This document shows positions 8,980-17,417 of a stretch of 64,000 nucleotides of DNA, one piece after another. Location: the NCBI RefSeq assembly GCF_050320395.1, contig NZ_CP144459.1, positions 1,860,001 through 1,924,000 on the forward strand, read 5' to 3'. A model generated the notes under the pieces. It was given only the letters and a program-made list of their open reading frames with translations. It was not told the origin of the DNA and searched no databases. The stretch comes from Treponema_C sp050320395. Lineage in GTDB: Bacteria > Spirochaetota > Spirochaetia > Treponematales > Treponemataceae. The translations under genes were made by a program, and so were the position numbers. Position 1 is the first letter of the stretch; each line of letters begins with the position of its first letter.

Positions 8980-9009
8980 TTGTATGAATCGGTCAAACCG
9001 CAGTATAAT
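8980..9009 (+). promoter_or_regulatory. Candidate promoter for the two-component genes
   Basis: TTGTAT (8980-8985), 18-base spacer, TATAAT (9004-9009). The -10 is perfect and the -35 matches four of six. It lies in the 181-base gap before the histidine kinase and leaves a leader of about 105 bases. Confidence 0.45.
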
Positions 9010-9120
9010 TCAATAGGCTTAAAAAAACAATTCGGCTGTTTTGAACGATTTGCGGCATACCGCATGAGCCGTTAAATTCACAATTTATGAAAACATAACG
9101 GATGTAACATTAATGGAACT

Positions 9121-10440
9121 ATGACGACAAAAGATCTGTTGCAACGGCAAAAAGGTATCATACGCTTTATGCGGCTCCCTTTACCGGGTATTATTTCCGC
9201 ACTCCTGCTTATGTATGCCTGCCTGAATTTTGCACACATCCATCCGAACCCGATTGAGGCATCCGTATCGTTGTCCACTAGAAACACCTTAAACCGGCAA
9301 TCTTTTTTTGTAACGTTTTATGTTTTTACCGGGCTTTGTGCGGTATGTTTATTTTCAGCATATATACTGCGGCGGCAAACGCAGCGCATTTTAATAATTG
9401 TACCGTCTTTTGTTTTTATTGTACTCGGTGTGTATGCCGTACCTGATTTTTTTACAATAAAAATATATCTATATGCGGCATGGATAATTACGGCGGTTAT
9501 GCTGCCGGAGGTTCCTTTAAATATGATTATCGGATTTGCGGGAACATGTACGGCTGCATTTTTTTTGTTGTTTCCGAATGTATTGGGTATCGATATAATA
9601 TCACATATCATAAAAACGGACACCAAAATAGAAAGATATACATATCCGGTCTATTTATTCGGTATCCTTATCTTGATGGCAAGCTTACGTTATGCAATGG
9701 AAAAATGGAACGAAAGCGTTGATACCGTATTGCACCTTAATACAATTATGACCAAAATGAGCATACTGAATCATAAATTACAAAAAGCCGCAAAAAAATG
9801 GCGCGAAGATGCAGCCGAAGAAGAACGTTTGCGAATTTCCCGCGATATGCACGACAGCCTCGGCTATCTGTTTACCAATATTATAGCTTTGATGGACGGT
9901 GCGGTCAGTTCAAACGGAGAAAACTGGAAACAGCTGCAGGAGATTTGCCAAATTGTAAGAGATCAGGCGAAAAACGGTTTAACGGAAACACGTAAAACAC
10001 TGCACGCAATCAGAAATATTAAAGAACCGCTTTTCCGAAGTATAGATACGATTTATCAACTCAAAAAAATATTTGAAGAAGTAACAGGTATACATATCGT
10101 CATTGAAATCGGCAATATAAAACAAAATTACGGACTGACTGTCAATACCGTTCTTGTGCGGGCACTTCAGGAAGCCTTTACCAATTCAGTTCGACACGGC
10201 CGAGCTACCTATATCGAAATACAATTTTGGGAATTTCCGGATTATCTTTCAATGACCATTACCGATAACGGTATAGGTTCAAAAAAAATAGTCAAAGGAA
10301 TAGGACTTGCCGGTATGGAGGAGCGCTTAATGAAAGTAGGAGGTAGTCTTGAAACACTGTCGCCTGTGGAAGGAGGCTTCCGGCTTGTCATAACAATTCC
10401 TCTCTCCCAAACGGAGGATATATATGCAGACAACACATAA
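9121..10440 (+). CDS. Sensor histidine kinase, NarL/DesK (HisKA_3) type
   Basis: 439 aa. The N-terminal 210 residues hold about six hydrophobic membrane helices with no recognised ligand domain. A coiled stretch leads to the dimerisation/phosphoacceptor motif RDMHDSLG with His244. The ATPase domain shows the N box ALQEAFTNSVRHG, a G1 box TDNGIG, and a G2-like GIGLAGMEERL. It should autophosphorylate His244 and pass phosphate to the response regulator, whose start overlaps its last 17 bases. The genes behind it make and feed a beta-galactosidase, suggesting sugar or envelope sensing, but the signal is unknown. Ribosome-binding site weak (GGA). Confidence 0.85.
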   Translation: MTTKDLLQRQKGIIRFMRLPLPGIISALLLMYACLNFAHIHPNPIEASVSLSTRNTLNRQSFFVTFYVFTGLCAVCLFSAYILRRQTQRILIIVPSFVFIVLGVYAVPDFFTIKIYLYAAWIITAVMLPEVPLNMIIGFAGTCTAAFFLLFPNVLGIDIISHIIKTDTKIERYTYPVYLFGILILMASLRYAMEKWNESVDTVLHLNTIMTKMSILNHKLQKAAKKWREDAAEEERLRISRDMHDSLGYLFTNIIALMDGAVSSNGENWKQLQEICQIVRDQAKNGLTETRKTLHAIRNIKEPLFRSIDTIYQLKKIFEEVTGIHIVIEIGNIKQNYGLTVNTVLVRALQEAFTNSVRHGRATYIEIQFWEFPDYLSMTITDNGIGSKKIVKGIGLAGMEERLMKVGGSLETLSPVEGGFRLVITIPLSQTEDIYADNT

Positions 10441-11092
10441 AAAACAAAAGATATTGCTTGTAGAAGATCAGTTTTGCTTTGCCGTCGGTTTAAAAACATT
10501 TTTAACGAATTATGCACAGGATTTGGAAGTTATCGGTATCGCCGATAACGGTCAAAAAGGCGTGGAAATGACAAAAGAACTTGAACCGGATATCATTCTG
10601 ATGGATGTACGTATGCCGGTTATGGACGGTATCAGTGCGGTAAAAATCATAAAAAAAGATTTTCCGAATATAAGAATCGTTATGCTTTCAACATACGACG
10701 AAGACGAATTTGTACGCGAAGCCATTCTTTCCGGAGCTTCGGGATATTTGCTCAAAGATACGTCTCCGACCGAACTGATTATATCAATCCGTGCGTTGAA
10801 TACGGGCATCACGCTTATTTCTCCCGACATAGCAAAAGATCTGGTGCGCCAAAAATATATTGAACGAAGCCCTTATGACAAACGGCAGACCGAATGGCTC
10901 AGTGTTTTGACGCGGCGGGAACGTGAAATATTCGCTTTACTGGCAACCGGTCATGACAATGAACAAATTGCCGAAACATTGCATATAAGCTTGAGGACGG
11001 TACGCAATCAGGTAAGTATTATCTATGCAAAACTGGAAGTTAAAGACCGTTTTGAAATTATTCAGCTGGCAAACCGCTTACGCCCGGTATAA
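10424..11092 (+). CDS. NarL/LuxR-family response regulator
   Basis: 222 aa. Receiver domain at residues 9-125 with acidic pocket VEDQ, phosphoacceptor Asp61 (LMDVRMPVMDG) and the conserved LLKDTSP lysine segment. C-terminal LuxR helix-turn-helix at about 160-215 (LTRREREIFALLATGHDNEQIAETL). Overlaps the kinase gene by 17 bases, so they are translationally coupled. Probable activator of the downstream sugar ABC/lacZ operon (inference from position). Confidence 0.88.
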   Translation: MQTTHKKQKILLVEDQFCFAVGLKTFLTNYAQDLEVIGIADNGQKGVEMTKELEPDIILMDVRMPVMDGISAVKIIKKDFPNIRIVMLSTYDEDEFVREAILSGASGYLLKDTSPTELIISIRALNTGITLISPDIAKDLVRQKYIERSPYDKRQTEWLSVLTRREREIFALLATGHDNEQIAETLHISLRTVRNQVSIIYAKLEVKDRFEIIQLANRLRPV

Positions 11093-11146
11093 TACATCTT
11101 TAAAACAGCGTCCCGCATAAAATCGAAAATTCGGTACTTTTGTCCC

Positions 11147-11175
11147 TTGCGTCCTCTTTCAAGCGGATTTAATAT
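11147..11175 (+). promoter_or_regulatory. Promoter of the sugar ABC transporter/lacZ operon
   Basis: TTGCGT (11147-11152), 17-base spacer, TAATAT (11170-11175), followed after about 30 bases by an AAGGAGG ribosome-binding site and ATG 11211. The weak -35 fits activator dependence. Confidence 0.5.
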
Positions 11176-11210
11176 ATAAGCGTCAGAATATATATGACAA
11201 GGAGGAAAAA

Positions 11211-12449
11211 ATGAAAAAAGCGTTTTCAGTATGTGTCCTTGCTTTACTCACCGCCGCCCTTTTTGCCGGTGGAGCAAAAGACTCGAATGAATTGGTCATC
11301 AATTCGTATTATTCCGATGAGGCGGCAAAAAAAGCCTTTACCGCTTTGGTTTCGGAGTTTCAAAAAGAAAATCCGGATATAAAGGTAACGGTTAATGCAA
11401 GCGCTCATGAGCAATTTAAAACTCTGCTCCCCTCATGGCTGACATCGAATCAAGCCCCCGATGTTGCCACCTGGTTTGCAGGATATCGAATGCAAACCTT
11501 TGCCGAGCGCGGATTATTGGAGCCAGTAAACGACGTTTTCCCCGGCGGCAGCTTCGAAAAAGAATTCCCCAAATCATTTAAGTTTGCCGCTTCATCAAAG
11601 GGAAATATATATTTTGTACCGCAGGCTTGGTATTGGTGGGCAATCTATTACAATAAAGATACGTTTGCAAAATACGGCTTAACACCGCCGAAAACGTGGA
11701 ACGATTTTTTACAAGTTTGTGCCGTTTTAAAAAAGAACGGAGTCAGTCCTATTGCCATTGGTACAAAAGAAACCTGGACAACGGGAAGCTGGTTCGATTA
11801 CATCGACAGTGCGGTAAACGGAGGAAACTTTCACCGCGAATTGACACTCGGCAATGTCGCCTATACGGATCCGAAAGTAAAAGAAAGCTTTAAGGTTATT
11901 GCGGATTTGGCTGAAAAAGATTATTTTTTACCCAATGCCTCCAGCTATTCATGGCAGGAAGCCGCAAACTTTATGATCCGCGGAGAAGCGGGAATGTTCC
12001 TTATGGGACAATTTATCATGGATGCAACCCCGAAAAATATGCAGGACAAAATCGACTTTTTCCCCTTCCCGCTTTACGGGAAAAATACCGATTACGCAGT
12101 CGATACCCCCACTGACGGATTTATTCTGCCGGCAAAAGCAAAAAACAAAGCAAATGCAAAAAAATTCTTAGCCTTTGCCGCAACAAAAAAGGGGCAGGAA
12201 CTCTTTTGTAAACCCATCGGCCGTTTAGCAGCAAACGTTAATGTTCCGCCGGTAAGTCCCGAAGCCAAAAAAGGCTTGGAAATGGTATTGGGTGCATCAA
12301 GCGCAGCCCAATTCTACGACAGGGATGCTCCCGAAGAAATGGCCGCAAAAGGCATGAATGCAATTGTCGACATTATGCACGAACCCGCAAAACTCGACAG
12401 CATATTGGAAGCATTGGATAAAGAACGCATACGTATTTATAATAAATAA
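11211..12449 (+). CDS. Sugar ABC transporter substrate-binding protein
   Basis: 412 aa family-1 solute-binding protein for a carbohydrate importer. Signal peptide at about residues 1-21 (KK start, hydrophobic core, ending LFAGGAKDS). There is no lipobox cysteine, so this is a cleaved or periplasmic form rather than a classical lipoprotein; the same pattern is common in treponemal sugar-binding proteins. Typical blocks: ELVINSYYSDEAAKKAF, PDVATWFAGYR, WAIYYNKDTFAKYG, GMFLMGQF and GFILPAKAKNK. Strong AAGGAGG site. First gene of the importer; substrate probably a beta-galactoside given the linked lacZ (inference). Confidence 0.88.
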   Translation: MKKAFSVCVLALLTAALFAGGAKDSNELVINSYYSDEAAKKAFTALVSEFQKENPDIKVTVNASAHEQFKTLLPSWLTSNQAPDVATWFAGYRMQTFAERGLLEPVNDVFPGGSFEKEFPKSFKFAASSKGNIYFVPQAWYWWAIYYNKDTFAKYGLTPPKTWNDFLQVCAVLKKNGVSPIAIGTKETWTTGSWFDYIDSAVNGGNFHRELTLGNVAYTDPKVKESFKVIADLAEKDYFLPNASSYSWQEAANFMIRGEAGMFLMGQFIMDATPKNMQDKIDFFPFPLYGKNTDYAVDTPTDGFILPAKAKNKANAKKFLAFAATKKGQELFCKPIGRLAANVNVPPVSPEAKKGLEMVLGASSAAQFYDRDAPEEMAAKGMNAIVDIMHEPAKLDSILEALDKERIRIYNK

Positions 12450-12460
12450 CATAAGATGCG

Positions 12461-12502
12461 GCGGGGCTTTCACAAAATCAAACGGTTTTGAGGCTGCCCC
12501 GT
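12461..12502 (+). other. Intercistronic stem-loop between binding protein and permease genes
   Basis: CGGGGC (12463-12468) pairs with GCCCCG (12496-12501), and inside it CAAAA (12474-12478) pairs with TTTTG (12486-12490). No U run follows, so it looks like an mRNA-stabilising or partial-termination hairpin that would leave more binding protein than permease, a common arrangement in importer operons. Confidence 0.6.
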
Positions 12503-12520
12503 ACACTTACGGAGTCAATA

Positions 12521-13399
12521 ATGCATAAGTTTAAAACAGCTCTTATACCTTGGCTTTTTTTGGCACTCCCGCTTACGATGTATTTTACCTGGGTTATTTT
12601 ACCCGTATTCCAAACCTTACTGTTCAGTTTAACGGATAGAGAAAGTATTCTTATACAAACAAAATATATCGGCCTTGCCAATTTCATGCGCCTATTTCGC
12701 GATCCGCAATTTTATTTGGCTTTAAAAAATAACTTTATTTGGCTTATTTCCTTTGTTGCCGTTCCGATCCCTCTCGGCTTGGCGATAGCGATGCTTTTTA
12801 ATACCGATTATCGCGGTAATAAACTATATAAAACTCTTTTTTATATTCCGATGACGCTCTCTTTTACCGTCATCGGTACTATTTGGGCGTGGATCTACCA
12901 GCCCGAATATGGAGTTTTAAACGTTTTTTTACGCAGTATAGGATTACACGGGGCGGCCCATCCTTGGCTCGGCGATAAACGTTATATGACCTATGCCCTA
13001 GTTGCAGTCGGTATATGGCGCCAAGTTCCCTATGTTATGATTTTATATCTTGCAGGATTAAAAAACATTCCTTCGGAACTCATTGAAGCGGCTATGATAG
13101 ACGGTGCGAATTTCAGACAGCGCTTTATCCGCATCATTATTCCCATGCTCTCGCCGGCGACAATTATGGCGGTAACCATATCAATCATCGATTCATTGCG
13201 TTCGTTTGATGCCATCTATGTATTGACCAATACAAAAGCACGTGCAGCGGAAGTATTATCAACTTATATGTACACCGCCGCTTTCCATTATCAGGATCAC
13301 GGATACGGCTCGGCTATAGCCGTTATTCAATTTATTATCACACTGACTTTTATTTTGATTTACGTAAACAATAGTATGAATAAAGAAATACAACAGTGA
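12521..13399 (+). CDS. Sugar ABC transporter permease, MalF/UgpA type
   Basis: 292 aa from ATG 12521, chosen for its GGAG site; the in-frame TTG at 12488 lies inside the preceding hairpin. Six predicted membrane helices and the permease EAA loop EAAMIDGANFRQRF near residue 195, which docks the ATPase. No ATP-binding gene occurs in the operon, so a shared MsmX/UgpC-type ATPase encoded elsewhere is required. Confidence 0.88.
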   Translation: MHKFKTALIPWLFLALPLTMYFTWVILPVFQTLLFSLTDRESILIQTKYIGLANFMRLFRDPQFYLALKNNFIWLISFVAVPIPLGLAIAMLFNTDYRGNKLYKTLFYIPMTLSFTVIGTIWAWIYQPEYGVLNVFLRSIGLHGAAHPWLGDKRYMTYALVAVGIWRQVPYVMILYLAGLKNIPSELIEAAMIDGANFRQRFIRIIIPMLSPATIMAVTISIIDSLRSFDAIYVLTNTKARAAEVLSTYMYTAAFHYQDHGYGSAIAVIQFIITLTFILIYVNNSMNKEIQQ

Positions 13400-13428
13400 A
13401 ATACGCCGACTATTTGGAGGAAAATATC

Positions 13429-14274
13429 ATGTCTGAAAAAAAACAACGCGGATATATGCGGCCCGTTCTGTTTTACGGATTCAGTACTTTGTTGGTTTTG
13501 CTGTGGCTTATTCCCATAATCATAGCCGTATTCACGGCGTTTAAGCCTATGGATGAAATTATGAGCAGCCCCTACATGTGGACGATGCCTAAACAATGGG
13601 TTTTTGAGAATTTTGTACATGTATGGAAACAAGCCGGTATGTCACGATACGTATATAATACTTTTGTTATAACCGTAGTTTCTTTGATCGGCACACTTCT
13701 TATCTCCAGCCTGGGAGCCTTTGCCCTTGCTTTTTATACATTCAAGTTAAACAGAACAGTACTCATTATTTTTATTTCGGGAATGCTTATCCCGTTTCAA
13801 ATGCTTTTGATTCCCGTATACCGTTTTTCCGATACGGTCGGCTTGATTAACACAATGCACGGAGTAATGCTTTTCCATATAGCCTTTCAATCGGGATTTT
13901 GTACCTTTTTTCTACGCAATTTTATGAAACAGATTCCGTTCAGCCTTATAGAGGCATCGCGTATCGACGGCACCCGTGAATTTACCATCTATTGTAAAAT
14001 TATTCTTCCGCTGTGCGTTTCCAGCTTTGCAGCTTTGAGCGTCCTTGAGTTTACCTGGATTTGGAATGATTTATTGTGGAGTTTGATAATGCTGCAATCC
14101 GATAATATAAAAACCGTTACGCAGGGACTTGCAAATATGCAGGGACAATACGTTACAAATTACAATATGACGGCAGCAGGCTCTCTCATCGCCGCCGCCG
14201 TTCCGTTGACAATGTTCTTGATATTTCAGAGGTATTTTATAGACGGCATGACGGTAGGCTCCGTAAAGGGATAA
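13429..14274 (+). CDS. Sugar ABC transporter permease, MalG/UgpE type
   Basis: 281 aa from ATG 13429, which follows a TTGGAGGA ribosome-binding site; the in-frame GTG at 13396 overlapping the previous stop is less likely. Six membrane helices and an EAA-type loop EASRIDGTREF near residue 185. Second half of the heterodimeric channel. lacZ starts 4 bases after its stop. Confidence 0.88.
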   Translation: MSEKKQRGYMRPVLFYGFSTLLVLLWLIPIIIAVFTAFKPMDEIMSSPYMWTMPKQWVFENFVHVWKQAGMSRYVYNTFVITVVSLIGTLLISSLGAFALAFYTFKLNRTVLIIFISGMLIPFQMLLIPVYRFSDTVGLINTMHGVMLFHIAFQSGFCTFFLRNFMKQIPFSLIEASRIDGTREFTIYCKIILPLCVSSFAALSVLEFTWIWNDLLWSLIMLQSDNIKTVTQGLANMQGQYVTNYNMTAAGSLIAAAVPLTMFLIFQRYFIDGMTVGSVKG

Positions 14275-14278
14275 AACT

Positions 14279-17200
14279 ATGAACGAATTCAAAAAACTGC
14301 ACGAAGATCCTCGGCTTCTCCATATCGGAACCTGTCCGCCGCGAAGCTACTACATTCCGGCGGAAACGGCAAAAGCGGCGCAGGATGCACTGCGCACGGG
14401 AAGTTCAGGCAGGGTACTGTCTCTTAACGGTACATGGCGCTTTATGTATTACGAGTCTTTCGACAAAGCCGTCGATGCGGATTCCGGTATCGAGGCCCTC
14501 CGGAGCCTCAGAGATGAGTGCATGGATATCGTTCCGGTGCCTTCCTGCATACAAAATCACGGATATGACCGGCACATGTACACGAATTTTCGTTATCCTT
14601 TTCCCTATGACCCGCCCTACATCCCCGACGAAAATCCCTGCGCATGGTACCGCCGCGATTTTTCAGTGCCCGAAACGGCAGGTCTTGAGCGCAGTTTTTT
14701 GAACTTTGAAGGCGTCGATTCATGCTTTTACGTATGGATCAACAAAAAATTTGCCGGCTACAGTACGGTATCTCATTCATCTTCGGAATTCGAAATTACC
14801 GATTTTCTGTGCGCCGGTATAAACACGATTGAAGTCCTTATATTCAAGTGGTCGGCGGGTTCTTATTTGGAAGATCAGGACAAGCTGCGCATGAGCGGTA
14901 TTTTCCGCGATGTCTATATTCTATGCAGACCGCGCGAATATATGGAAGACGTTTTTGTTAAAACCGATTTGAATGCCGATTTTACCGAATGCGTTTTATC
15001 CGCCGATATAAGACTTGCAGGAAGTCCCGCGGTAGAGTTGAGTTTATATGCTCCGGACGGTATCCTCTGCGCACAAAAAACACCGAGTACAGGCGGAAAA
15101 ACCGAATTCGTTTTAAAAAATCCCCTGTTATGGAATGCCGAAACTCCGCACCAATACAGACTTGATATATGTACCCGTGCAGCCTGCGGTACCGAAGAAC
15201 ATACCGCCTTTGACATAGGCATACGCAAAATAGAAATACAAAACGCATGCGTCCTTTTGAACGGCAAAAAAGTAAAATTTTTCGGTGTAAACCGCCACGA
15301 CAGCGATCCGGTAACCGGCTATACGATAAGCAGGGAACAAGCTATGAAAGATTTGATATTGATGAAACGCCACAATATCAATGCCATCCGTACCAGCCAT
15401 TATCCGAGTACACCGTGGTTTTTACAATTATGTTCCGCATACGGATTCTATGTTATAGCGGAGGCCGACATTGAAGCTCACGGTACCGTTTCGCAGCGCG
15501 GCGGATATGAAATCGAATTTTTTTCGGAAATTGCCGAAAACCCGCTGTTTAAAGATGCGATTTTGGACCGTGTTCAGCGCTGTGTTATCCGTGACCAAAA
15601 CCGCGCCGCTGTTTTAATGTGGTCGCTCGGTAATGAAAGCGGCTACGGAACGAATTTTGAAAACGCCGGGCGTTGGGTAAAATCCTACGATAACTCGCGC
15701 TTACTGCATTATGAAGGCGCCTTTTGGGCGGATAAAAACCGTACAAACGATTTTTCAATGCTGGACGTATTCAGCAGAATGTATGCACCGACGGAATGGG
15801 TGGACGATTATTTTGCCGAAAACAAGCACAAAAAACCGCTTGTACAATGTGAATTTATCCATGCAATGGGTAACGGTCCCGGCGATATAGAGGAAAACAT
15901 TCTTCAGATTCTAAAGTATGAAGGTTTTTGCGGCGGTTTTGCATGGGAATGGTGCGATCATGCCGTGTACGGCGGCACAACCGCAAAGGGAAAATCGGTA
16001 TACCGCTACGGCGGAGATTTCGGCGACTTTCCGAACGACGGCAACTTTTGCGTCGACGGTTTGGTATATCCCGACCGCACGGCGCACACCGGCTTACTCG
16101 AATACAAAAACTGCCTACGTCCGATACGCTCATACCGAAAAGACGGCAGCACCTTTGAGTTTGTATCGAATCTTGTCTTTACCGATGCCCGCAGCCTTAT
16201 AGACATTGAATACCGTATTGAACAGGACGGTAAAACCGTACAAAGCGGTATACTAACGGAGGCAATATTTACCCGAAACGGAAAAGGCGAATCCTGTGCC
16301 GAAGTACGCCTGCCCCTTCCCGAAGCGAGCGGCGGCATACAGGTTTTGTTATTCAACTACCGTGCAAAGTGCGATACGCCCTTTTATTCGGCCGGCTACA
16401 GTCTCGGCTTCGATGAATACATATTAACTGAAAAAAAGACCGTCCTTTGCGAAGCGGAAAAAGGCAGGATTGACTGTATAAAAAAAGGCCGCTGTATCAG
16501 CCTCTCTTCACGCGATTTCAGTTACGACTTCGATACATACACCGGTCTTTTTTCGCGCATGACATACAAAAACACCGTACTCATTGAAAAAAGCTGCGAA
16601 TGGAATATATGGCGCGCTCCGGCCGATAACGACCGCAGTATCCGTGAAAAATGGGAAGAAGCCGGCTATGACCGTATCCGAACAAAGGTCTACGCGGTTC
16701 GCACCGAAGAACTTCCCCAAGGCGGTATCCGTATAGAAGCGGATCTGTCCGTATCGGCCGCATTTATCCGCCCGATATTGCGGATTACGGAACAATGGAC
16801 AATAGATGCGGCGGGAAAACTGTATTTTAATATAAAAGCCGAACGCGATACCGCACTGCCCTTCCTGCCCCGCTTCGGACTGCGTTTTTTTATGCCCCGT
16901 GACTTTGAAAACTGTACCTATTTCGGTTACGGCCCCTATGAAAGTTACTGCGATAAACACCGCGCATCCTCGCTCGGATTATATACGACAACCGTATCCG
17001 AACAGCATGAGCCCTATATTAAACCGCAGGAAAATTCCTCCCATTGGGGCTGCCGTTACGTCAAGCTCGGCAATTCCCGCATAACGCTGCTTACCGAAAG
17101 CACGGGGCCGTTTTCGTTCAATGTATCCCGCTACACCCAGAAAGAACTGACTTCAAAAGGCCATGAGCATGAATTGGAAAAAAGCCCCTACACGGTTTTT

Positions 17201-17329
17201 TGTTTGGATGCCCGCATGAGCGGTTTGGGTTCGGCAAGCTGCGGCCCCGACTTAAAGGAAATATATCAGGTACATGAAAAACACATCAAATTTGAAGGAG
17301 TTCTAACACCGCACATAAACCGAAAATAA
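14279..17329 (+). CDS. lacZ: Beta-galactosidase, glycoside hydrolase family 2 (LacZ type)
   Basis: 1016 aa, close to the usual LacZ length. N-terminal jelly-roll (LNGTWRFMYYES, DVYILCRP), immunoglobulin-like domains, then the TIM barrel with GVNRHDSDP, the acid/base Glu453 in WSLGNESGYG and the nucleophile Glu525 in CEFIHAMGNGPG. C-terminal beta-sandwich with FGYGPYESY. No signal peptide, so it is cytoplasmic and hydrolyses imported beta-galactosides such as lactose to galactose plus aglycone. Last gene of the importer operon. Confidence 0.93.
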   Translation: MNEFKKLHEDPRLLHIGTCPPRSYYIPAETAKAAQDALRTGSSGRVLSLNGTWRFMYYESFDKAVDADSGIEALRSLRDECMDIVPVPSCIQNHGYDRHMYTNFRYPFPYDPPYIPDENPCAWYRRDFSVPETAGLERSFLNFEGVDSCFYVWINKKFAGYSTVSHSSSEFEITDFLCAGINTIEVLIFKWSAGSYLEDQDKLRMSGIFRDVYILCRPREYMEDVFVKTDLNADFTECVLSADIRLAGSPAVELSLYAPDGILCAQKTPSTGGKTEFVLKNPLLWNAETPHQYRLDICTRAACGTEEHTAFDIGIRKIEIQNACVLLNGKKVKFFGVNRHDSDPVTGYTISREQAMKDLILMKRHNINAIRTSHYPSTPWFLQLCSAYGFYVIAEADIEAHGTVSQRGGYEIEFFSEIAENPLFKDAILDRVQRCVIRDQNRAAVLMWSLGNESGYGTNFENAGRWVKSYDNSRLLHYEGAFWADKNRTNDFSMLDVFSRMYAPTEWVDDYFAENKHKKPLVQCEFIHAMGNGPGDIEENILQILKYEGFCGGFAWEWCDHAVYGGTTAKGKSVYRYGGDFGDFPNDGNFCVDGLVYPDRTAHTGLLEYKNCLRPIRSYRKDGSTFEFVSNLVFTDARSLIDIEYRIEQDGKTVQSGILTEAIFTRNGKGESCAEVRLPLPEASGGIQVLLFNYRAKCDTPFYSAGYSLGFDEYILTEKKTVLCEAEKGRIDCIKKGRCISLSSRDFSYDFDTYTGLFSRMTYKNTVLIEKSCEWNIWRAPADNDRSIREKWEEAGYDRIRTKVYAVRTEELPQGGIRIEADLSVSAAFIRPILRITEQWTIDAAGKLYFNIKAERDTALPFLPRFGLRFFMPRDFENCTYFGYGPYESYCDKHRASSLGLYTTTVSEQHEPYIKPQENSSHWGCRYVKLGNSRITLLTESTGPFSFNVSRYTQKELTSKGHEHELEKSPYTVFCLDARMSGLGSASCGPDLKEIYQVHEKHIKFEGVLTPHINRK

Positions 17330-17417
17330 GCATATCTAAAACCGGCTGTTTATATGAATAAGCCAAAATGTTTTTCTTCTCTATACAAAATATTCGTATT
17401 CTTTTACAATATCCTCT

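Noticed and set aside
11211..11280. Lipoprotein signal on the sugar-binding protein
   Set aside because: There is no cysteine at the end of the signal sequence (LFAGGAKDS); only a Sec-type signal is supported.
13396..13428. Upstream GTG start for the second sugar permease
   Set aside because: ATG 13429 has a strong GGAGGA site and gives the normal permease N-terminus; the GTG lacks one.
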